Below, one piece after another: positions 41,070-46,725 of a DNA stretch of 46,725 nucleotides. The DNA lies in the NCBI GenBank assembly GCA_020025885.1, contig JAHHRJ010000011.1, positions 1 through 46,725 of the forward strand, in the 5' to 3' direction. The stretch comes from Butyricicoccus sp. (GTDB lineage Bacteria; Bacillota; Clostridia; Oscillospirales; Butyricicoccaceae). Within the stretch, counting starts at the first letter, position 1. Each line of letters opens with the position of its first letter. The translations under genes and the position numbers were made by a program. The notes under the pieces are model-generated. The model was not told where the DNA came from. It made no database searches and saw only the letters and a list, made by a program, of their open reading frames with translations.

Positions 41070-41935
41070 GTGCCATAAAAAACAGACGAATTGGGAGATA
41101 TTGTATTTCCTTTATTGCGGTTTTGGCTTCTGCATTCTTGCAGGCGTTTACCATGCAGGTATTCTTAGACCCTGCACAGATTTTGTCCAGTGGTTTTACA
41201 GGCGTTGCGGTGCTCATTGATCGCATCGCCGCCCTGTTTGGTGGGCACTTTCCCACATCACTGGGCATGATCGTGCTCAATATTCCAGTTGCGATCTTTT
41301 GTTATCGGCATATTGGCAAGAAGTTTGTATTTTTTTCGCTCTTGCAGGTATTCTTTGCCAGTACCATTCTGCGCGTGGCACATTTCCAGCCGATTTTTGA
41401 TGATGTCTTTCTGAATATCTGCTTTGGCGGATTCCTGTATGGTATGGCAATCGTCATTGCACTCAAAGGCAATGCATCCACCGCAGGCACAGACTTTATT
41501 GCACTGTATGTATCGAACAAGTGCGGAAAATCTATCTGGCAGTTTATCTTTCTGTTTAACTGCCTGATGCTCTGTATCTTTGGTGCGCTGTTTGGCTGGT
41601 TGTATGCGGGATACTCCATTGTATTCCAGTTCCTGACCACCAAGACGATCGAAACCTTTGACAATCGCTACAAGCGTGTCACCTTGCAGATCACGACACA
41701 GCAGCCAGAGAAAATCATTGATACCTACATGAAAGAATACAAGCATGGCATGTCCGTTTTGAACGGATATGGTGCATATGGGAAAAACCAACTCAGTCTG
41801 TTGCATACCGTTGTTTCTACGTATGAAGTCAATGACATTGTAACGCTGATGCGGGAAGCGGATGCGCGCGTCATCATTAATGTGCTTCAAACCGAAACAT
41901 TCTATGGCGGTTTTTATCAAAAGCCGATGGAATAA
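41066..41935 (+). CDS. YitT-family membrane protein (DUF161/DUF2179)
   Basis: This protein of 289 residues has five or so transmembrane segments in residues about 10-190 and a C-terminal DUF2179 domain (about 205-285, with YGKNQLSLLHTVVSTYEVNDIVTLMREAD). The topology fits YitT transporters of unknown substrate. It is coupled to cutC by an ATGA overlap. In this setting it might export a product or balance an ion, but nothing in the sequence tells which. Confidence 0.82.
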   Translation: MSAIKNRRIGRYCISFIAVLASAFLQAFTMQVFLDPAQILSSGFTGVAVLIDRIAALFGGHFPTSLGMIVLNIPVAIFCYRHIGKKFVFFSLLQVFFASTILRVAHFQPIFDDVFLNICFGGFLYGMAIVIALKGNASTAGTDFIALYVSNKCGKSIWQFIFLFNCLMLCIFGALFGWLYAGYSIVFQFLTTKTIETFDNRYKRVTLQITTQQPEKIIDTYMKEYKHGMSVLNGYGAYGKNQLSLLHTVVSTYEVNDIVTLMREADARVIINVLQTETFYGGFYQKPME

Positions 41936-41970
41936 ATTTAATTTGTATGACAAGAAAGGAATGAAGTTCA

Positions 41971-43062
41971 ATGCATAAGCTTGGTATTTCCGTATATCCA
42001 CAGCACAGCACACCTGAGAAGGATGAAGCCTATATTGCAATGGCTGCAAAATATGGTTTCAGCCGTATTTTTACCTGTATGCTTTCTGGTAAGGGCGAAA
42101 AAGAGGAGATTTTTAAAACCTTCTCCGACTTTATGACTGTGGCACATAAGTACAATATGGAGGTTGCAGTTGACACCAATCCAGAGATCTTTGCAAAGCT
42201 GGGTGCAACGCCGTTTGATCTCAAGGTGTTTGCAGACATGGGCGTCGATATCATTCGTCTGGACGGTCACTTTGGCGCGACAGAAGATATTGCGATCACG
42301 CGAAACCCATACAATATTCCAATTGAGTTTAACGCTTCGCAGAATCTGGACTTGGAGCTGATGATCGAGCGCGGCGCAAATCGAAGCGGTATTGTCACCT
42401 GTCACAACTTCTATCCACAGAGATTTACGGGCTTGGGTTGGGATCGTTTCATGTACCTCACCAAGAAGTACAAGAAGAGCGGATTCCGCACTGCGGCGTT
42501 TGTTTCCAGCCACAATGCGGACACCTTTGGTCCGTGGCCGGTGAGCGCAGGTCTGCCGACTTGTGAAATGCACCGCGATCTGCCAATCGATTTGCAGGTA
42601 CGCCATCTGATCGCAACCGAGATGATTGATGATATCATCATTGGAAACTGCTTTGCAACCGAGGAAGAACTCAAGGCAATTGCAGCTGTTTCGCTGAGTC
42701 ATATTTCCATGCGCGTCGATCTCGTACCAGAGATCACCGAGCAGGAAAAGAAGATCGTAACAGGATATCGTCACTTTACCCGCGTGGATGCATCCGACTA
42801 CATGCTGCGTTCCTCTATGCCGCGTCTGGACTGCCGCGATGTGGAATTCCCATACCGTGCCGACCCAAGATCGTGCTTTAAGCGTGGTGATGTTCTGGTA
42901 GTCAATGACAACCTGAAGCACTACCGCGGCGAGCTGGAGGTGGTATTGCAGGATATGCCGAACGATGGCGCGCGCAACCTTGTGGGCGTGATCCCAGAGG
43001 AGGAGCTGATCCTGCTGAATATGATCCATCCAGAATATGAGTTTGGCTTTATCTGTGATTGA
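41971..43062 (+). CDS. MupG/DUF871-family 6-phosphoglycosidase
   Basis: This protein of 363 residues begins with a TIM-barrel part (about 1-240: GISVYPQHSTPEKDEAYI, MGVDIIRLDGHFG, CHNFYPQRFTGLGWDRF). A C-terminal cyclophilin-like part follows (about 245-363). The characterised member MupG splits MurNAc-6-phosphate-GlcNAc inside the cell after PTS uptake. This gene likewise lies in a PTS cluster, so it should act on a 6-phosphorylated amino-sugar glycoside. GAAAGGA precedes the ATG. It is the last gene of the block and is followed by a strong terminator. Confidence 0.87.
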   Translation: MHKLGISVYPQHSTPEKDEAYIAMAAKYGFSRIFTCMLSGKGEKEEIFKTFSDFMTVAHKYNMEVAVDTNPEIFAKLGATPFDLKVFADMGVDIIRLDGHFGATEDIAITRNPYNIPIEFNASQNLDLELMIERGANRSGIVTCHNFYPQRFTGLGWDRFMYLTKKYKKSGFRTAAFVSSHNADTFGPWPVSAGLPTCEMHRDLPIDLQVRHLIATEMIDDIIIGNCFATEEELKAIAAVSLSHISMRVDLVPEITEQEKKIVTGYRHFTRVDASDYMLRSSMPRLDCRDVEFPYRADPRSCFKRGDVLVVNDNLKHYRGELEVVLQDMPNDGARNLVGVIPEEELILLNMIHPEYEFGFICD

Positions 43063-43086
43063 TAAAAATTAAAAATCATGTAAGAC

Positions 43087-43123
43087 CGCACTGCTGATGC
43101 ATTCCATTGGCAGTGCGTTTTTT
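43087..43123 (+). terminator. Terminator after the mupG-like gene
   Basis: The arms CGCACTGC (43087-43094) and GCAGTGCG (43110-43117) enclose a 15-nt loop and are followed by TTTTTT. Confidence 0.87.
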
Positions 43124-43184
43124 GCTTTGTGTCTCACACGCATTACGAAAAGTTCGTCGATTGCTTTGTTTTCCGATACGCCCC
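43116..43184 (-). repeat. Decayed MITE-like repeat, copy 3
   Basis: This 69-bp stretch aligns with the right part of copy 2 in the same orientation (TTTTTTGC, then CTTTGTTTTCCGATACGCCCC at the end, given with one or two changes per ten bases). The other end is missing. It begins at the terminator's T run. Confidence 0.6.
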
Positions 43185-43362
43185 AGAAAATTTAAAAAGT
43201 ACGCCAAAATTTGAGAAAAGGAATCAAAAGCAGAGATTTTGTTAAGAAAATAACAAAAATGATAGGAATAAGTTGCAAAAAACCTCTTAATTTCACGAGA
43301 TAAATAGATAATAATTATGCATTATTACCAAAAAATGAAAAATCTTTTTTGTGAAAACGAGC

Positions 43363-43391
43363 ATTGTAATATCTACCAAGTGGGTATACAA
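43363..43391 (+). promoter_or_regulatory. Possible promoter of the dehydrogenase-flavodiiron unit
   Basis: A CATTGT (43363-43368)/TATACA (43386-43391) pair at 17 bp spacing is the best candidate. It is weak at -35, so confidence is low. Confidence 0.35.
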
Positions 43392-43468
43392 TGGAGACAA
43401 CAAAGCAAGCTTCATGAATTTCAAAATCTTTAGAAGGCTCTGAAATTATAGAAAGAGGAGGAAATCCT

Positions 43469-45376
43469 ATGTACTTCCAAACCACTGAAGCGCACGAAGC
43501 ACTGCGTGCACAGGTTCGCGAATTTGCCGAAACTGAGGTGAAGCCGATCGCGTTTATGCTCGACCAGAACAGCGAGTTTCCAACTGAGGCGATCGAGAAA
43601 TTCGGCAAAATGGGTCTTATGGGTATTCCATATGCAAAGGAATACGGTGGCGCAGGACTGGACGTTCTGAGCTATGCAATTGCAGTTGAGGAACTTTCCC
43701 GCGTAGATGGCGGTACAGGTGTTATCCTGTCGGCGCATGTATCGCTGGGTACTTACCCAATTGCAGCATTCGGCACAGAGGCGCAGAAGCAGAAATATCT
43801 GGTTCCGCTGGCAAAGGGCGAGAAGATCGGCGCATTCGGTCTGACAGAGCCAAATGCAGGTTCAGATGCAGGCGGAACTGAGACCACAGCGATTTTAGAA
43901 GGCGATCACTATATTTTGAACGGTGAGAAAATCTTTATCACCAACGGCGGCGTTGCAGATGTTTACATTGTATTCGCAGTGACCACACCGGATATCGGTA
44001 CCCGTGGCATCAGCGCATTCATCGTAGAAAAAGGCTGGGAAGGCTTCACCTTCGGCGATCACTATGATAAGCTGGGTATCCGTTCCTCCGCAACTGCACA
44101 GCTGCTCTTTAATAATGTAAAGATTCCGAAGGAAAACCTGCTGGGCAAGGAAGGTCAGGGCTTTAAGATTGCAATGGCAACCTTGGACGGTGGTCGTATC
44201 GGTATCGCATCTCAGGCACTTGGTATTGCACAGGGCGCATATGAGGCTGCTCTGGAATATGCAAAGGATCGCGAGCAGTTCGGTAAGCCGATCGCACATC
44301 AACAGTCCATTTCCTTTAAGCTGGCTGACATGGCAACCAAGCTGCGTGCAGCACGTTTCCTCGTTTACAGTGCAGCAGAGCTGAAGGAGCACCACGAGCC
44401 ATACGGCATGGAGTCCGCAATGGCAAAGATGTACGCTTCCGATGTATGTCTGGAAATCGTAAACGATGCCGTTCAGATCTTTGGCGGTACGGGTTACCTC
44501 AAGGGCATGGACGTAGAGCGTGCATACCGTGACGCAAAGATTTGTACCATCTACGAGGGCACAAATGAGATTCAGCGCGTGGTTATTGCGTCCCATATCA
44601 TCGGTAAGATTAAGGGCGGCGACGCTGTACCAGCAGTTCGCAAGCGTGGACCGATCACTGGCGCACGCAAGAAGATGATCCTCAAGGATGGCACTGCACA
44701 GGAACGCGTTGAGACTGTGGTTGAGAGCCTAAAGAAGGACGGCTATGACTTTACCGTTGGTATCCCGATTGATACTCCGATCATTCAGGCTGAGCGCGTT
44801 GTCAGCGCAGGCAAGGGCATCGGCAAAAAAGAAAACATGAAGCTCATCGAAGAGCTGGCAAAGCAGGCAGGTGCAGCAATTGGTTCTTCTCGTCCAGTTG
44901 CAGAGACCTTGCGCTATGTGCCGCTTAATCGCTATGTTGGTATGTCTGGTCAGAAGTTTAAGGGTAATCTGTATATCGCTTGCGGTATTTCTGGTGCTGG
45001 ACAGCACCTCAAGGGCATTAAGGATGCTTCTACCATTGTAGCAATCAACAACAATGCAAATGCACCAATCTTCAAGAATGCCGACTATGGTATTGTGGGC
45101 GATGTGGAGGAAATTTTGCCGCTGCTCGCAAAGGCACTCGATACCGGCGCACCGAAGAAGGAAGCACCTCCGATGAAGAAGATCAAGCGCGCGACTCCGA
45201 AGAAGCAGCCACCGGCTTGGAAGCTGTATGTTTGCAGCGGCTGTGGCTATGAATATGATGCTGGAAAGGGTGATCCGGAGAACGAAGTTGCAGCTGGCAC
45301 ACGCTTTAGCAAGCTGCCGGAAGAGTGGATGTGCCCAGAGTGCGGCGAGGCAAAGGATCAGTTCATCGAAGTATAA
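43469..45376 (+). CDS. Acyl-CoA dehydrogenase / EtfA FAD domain / rubredoxin fusion
   Basis: This protein of 635 residues has three modules. Residues 1-380 are an acyl-CoA dehydrogenase close to butyryl-CoA dehydrogenase, with FAD/substrate blocks GAFGLTEPNAGSDA and ITNGGVAD and the catalytic base Glu363 (IYEGTNE). Residues about 405-557 match the C-terminal FAD-binding domain of EtfA (VVSAGKGIG, GSSRPVAET, ACGISGAGQHL, AINNNANAPIFKNADYG). After a Lys/Pro-rich linker (about 560-583), residues 584-635 are a rubredoxin with Cys589, Cys592, Cys622 and Cys625. No etfB or etfA follows. Electrons could pass from acyl-CoA FAD to the second FAD and to the iron. AGAGGAGG precedes the ATG. The flavodiiron gene is 32 nt downstream. 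Confidence 0.92.
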   Translation: MYFQTTEAHEALRAQVREFAETEVKPIAFMLDQNSEFPTEAIEKFGKMGLMGIPYAKEYGGAGLDVLSYAIAVEELSRVDGGTGVILSAHVSLGTYPIAAFGTEAQKQKYLVPLAKGEKIGAFGLTEPNAGSDAGGTETTAILEGDHYILNGEKIFITNGGVADVYIVFAVTTPDIGTRGISAFIVEKGWEGFTFGDHYDKLGIRSSATAQLLFNNVKIPKENLLGKEGQGFKIAMATLDGGRIGIASQALGIAQGAYEAALEYAKDREQFGKPIAHQQSISFKLADMATKLRAARFLVYSAAELKEHHEPYGMESAMAKMYASDVCLEIVNDAVQIFGGTGYLKGMDVERAYRDAKICTIYEGTNEIQRVVIASHIIGKIKGGDAVPAVRKRGPITGARKKMILKDGTAQERVETVVESLKKDGYDFTVGIPIDTPIIQAERVVSAGKGIGKKENMKLIEELAKQAGAAIGSSRPVAETLRYVPLNRYVGMSGQKFKGNLYIACGISGAGQHLKGIKDASTIVAINNNANAPIFKNADYGIVGDVEEILPLLAKALDTGAPKKEAPPMKKIKRATPKKQPPAWKLYVCSGCGYEYDAGKGDPENEVAAGTRFSKLPEEWMCPECGEAKDQFIEV

Positions 45377-45408
45377 GACTGGAACATCAATGAAGGAGGC
45401 TATCCCTT

Positions 45409-46620
45409 ATGTACTGTGTTAGAAATGTGACAGAGGATTTATATTGGGTTGGCGCAAATGACCGCCGTCTGACCCTGTTTGAAAATATTCATCCGATTCC
45501 ACGCGGTGTATCCTACAACTCCTATCTGTTGTTGGACGAAAAGACCGTTTTGTTTGATACCGTAGACTGGTCGGCTTGCCGCCAGTTCCTCGAGAATGTG
45601 GAGTATGTGCTGGACGGACGCAAGCTCGACTATCTGCTCATTAACCACATGGAGCCAGACCACGGCGCTTCTATCGAAGAAGTTCTGCTGCGCTACCCAG
45701 AGTGCCAGATCATCAGCACCGAGAAGGCATTCCTGCTTATGCGTCAGTTCGGTTTCCAGATCGACGGACGCACCATCGAAGTCAAGGAAGGCGACACATT
45801 CTCCTTTGGTAAGCATGTTGTGACTTTTGTGGCTGCACCGATGGTACACTGGCCGGAAGCAATGGTTACATTTGATACTACAAACGGCGTTCTGTTCTCC
45901 GCAGATGCATTCGGTTCCTTTGGCGCACTGGATGGCAAGCTGTTTGCAGATGAAGTAAACTTTGACCGCGACTGGATCGACGATGCACGCCGTTACTTCA
46001 CTAACATCGTTGGCAAGTACGGTCCTCACGTACAGGCGCTGCTCAAGAAGGCTGGCACCATTGATATCAAGATGCTGTGCCCGCTGCATGGTCCGGTTTG
46101 GCGCAAGGATCTTGGGTACTTCCTCGATAAGTATGACAAGTGGAGCCGCTATGAGCCAGAAGAAAAGGGCGTTATGGTCGCTTATGCGTCCATGTACGGC
46201 AACACTGAGGCTGCTGCAAATGCATTGGCTACCAAGCTCGTAGAAAAGGGTATGACAAATGTTGTGATGTACGATGTATCCAACACCCATGTATCCTATC
46301 TGATCTCTGAGAGCTTCCGTTTGAGCCATATCGTACTGGCTTCTGTTACCTACAATCTGGGTATCTATCCGGTTATGCACAACTATCTGATGGATATGAA
46401 GGCATTGAACGTACAGAAGCGCACCGTAGGCATCATCGAGAATGGTTCTTGGGCTTGCAAGTCTGGTACCCTCATGCGTGAGTTCCTTGACGAGCAAATG
46501 AAGGAAATGACCGTTCTGGATGACCAGCTGACACTGGCTTCTGCGCTGAATGAGAACGGCGTGCCGGATCTGGACAGCTTGGCAGACAGCATCATTGAAT
46601 CCATCCGTAATGAAGGATAA
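45409..46620 (+). CDS. Flavodiiron protein (oxygen/NO reductase, FprA family)
   Basis: This protein of 403 residues has an N-terminal beta-lactamase-fold diiron domain with ligands His80, Glu82, Asp84, His85 (NHMEPDHG), His147, Asp166 and His227, all present. The C-terminal flavodoxin domain (about 255-400) binds FMN with YASMYGNTE and shows SVTYNLG and ENGSWACKSG. Known members reduce O2 to water, or NO, with electrons from rubredoxin. The rubredoxin fused to the dehydrogenase upstream is the natural donor. GAAGGAGG precedes the ATG. The gene ends in a strong hairpin. Confidence 0.94.
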   Translation: MYCVRNVTEDLYWVGANDRRLTLFENIHPIPRGVSYNSYLLLDEKTVLFDTVDWSACRQFLENVEYVLDGRKLDYLLINHMEPDHGASIEEVLLRYPECQIISTEKAFLLMRQFGFQIDGRTIEVKEGDTFSFGKHVVTFVAAPMVHWPEAMVTFDTTNGVLFSADAFGSFGALDGKLFADEVNFDRDWIDDARRYFTNIVGKYGPHVQALLKKAGTIDIKMLCPLHGPVWRKDLGYFLDKYDKWSRYEPEEKGVMVAYASMYGNTEAAANALATKLVEKGMTNVVMYDVSNTHVSYLISESFRLSHIVLASVTYNLGIYPVMHNYLMDMKALNVQKRTVGIIENGSWACKSGTLMREFLDEQMKEMTVLDDQLTLASALNENGVPDLDSLADSIIESIRNEG

Positions 46621-46634
46621 AAGTATAAATACGA

Positions 46635-46669
46635 AAAAATGGGATACACATTATGTGTATCCCATTTTT
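46635..46669. terminator. Terminator after the flavodiiron gene
   Basis: A perfect 16-bp stem (46635-46650 with 46654-46669) with loop TTA, rich in A on one arm and T on the other, works in both directions. Confidence 0.9.
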
Positions 46670-46673
46670 CGCG

Positions 46674-46725
46674 TGTCAAAAAAGTCACTGCACTCTTTTT
46701 ATTTTGGAGCGAAGCGACCTTAAAT
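46674..46725 (+). repeat. 78-bp dispersed element, copy C (cut by window end)
   Basis: The first 52 bp of the element, beginning TGTCAAAAAAGTCACTGC and running to the window edge, match copy B with one change. As at the other sites it directly follows a hairpin. Confidence 0.85.

Larger units (their letters stand above)
43063..43468. other. AT-rich gap with terminator, decayed repeat and promoter-like site
   Basis: The gap is 406 bp with no gene. From left to right it holds the MupG terminator (43087-43123), a decayed MITE-like copy (about 43116-43184), a long AT-rich stretch (43190-43360) where I see nothing else, and a possible promoter (about 43363-43391) before the dehydrogenase gene. 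Confidence 0.55.

Noticed and set aside
1..46725. CRISPR arrays, tRNA or rRNA genes, integrases, transposases
   Set aside because: Scanning for regular direct repeats, tRNA-like cloverleaf ends and recombinase motifs gave none that I could support.

Overview
The window is bacterial chromosome from a low- to mid-GC Gram-positive anaerobe of class Clostridia. A gut butyrate-producer-like Oscillospirales or Ruminococcaceae relative is my best guess, but the genus cannot be fixed from this sequence. The reasons are Gram-positive signature genes (walRKHIJ-rlmH, dnaD/dnaI, ymdB, the gcaD-prs order, a T-box leader), the clostridial glgC/glgD pair, a flavodiiron protein, and TTGACA/TATAAT promoters with AGGAGG-type ribosome sites. 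No tRNA, rRNA, CRISPR array, transposase or phage gene was found. There are 40 supported protein genes.

Layout. 1-3.6 kb: a CPCC-type cysteine-rich protein, then a sigma-A promoter, a T-box leader with a UGG (Trp) specifier, and a trpXYZ tryptophan ABC transporter. 3.6-7.1 kb (minus): an SbcD/YhaO-like metallophosphatase with an eroded active site, and a dnaD-like/dnaI-like primosome pair. 7.3-10.4 kb: a GlmU-like acetyltransferase with a degraded uridylyltransferase half, prs and ymdB. 10.5-15.7 kb: purA (minus), diverging from iscS-thiI, then cinA. 15.8-24.2 kb: a glycogen module of glgB, glgC, glgD, glgA and a cytoplasmic GH13 hydrolase. 24.2-32.6 kb: nudF, walR, walK, walH, walI, murA, walJ and rlmH, the cell-wall stress regulon with murA in the middle.

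32.8-43.1 kb is the most unusual block. A BglG/LicR-type PTS-phosphorylated activator, an RDD membrane protein and lactose/cellobiose-family EIIA, EIIB and EIIC are followed by a free-standing GrdB N-terminal domain, a cytoplasmic glycosylasparaginase, a lid-less Sapep-type dipeptidase, CutC, a YitT-family membrane protein and a MupG/DUF871-type 6-phosphoglycosidase. Read together they suggest phosphotransferase uptake and intracellular dismantling of a GlcNAc-asparagine or glycopeptide-like compound, such as the stub left from host N-glycans. This is inference from gene content.

43.5-46.6 kb holds a three-domain fusion (acyl-CoA dehydrogenase, EtfA FAD domain, rubredoxin) directly followed by a flavodiiron protein. 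It looks like a self-contained electron route from an acyl-CoA to oxygen.

Two dispersed non-coding repeat families recur between genes. One is a MITE-like element with terminal inverted repeats (18.0, 35.7 and 43.1 kb). The other is a conserved 78-bp element (22.1, 25.5 and 46.7 kb) that lies beside hairpins.
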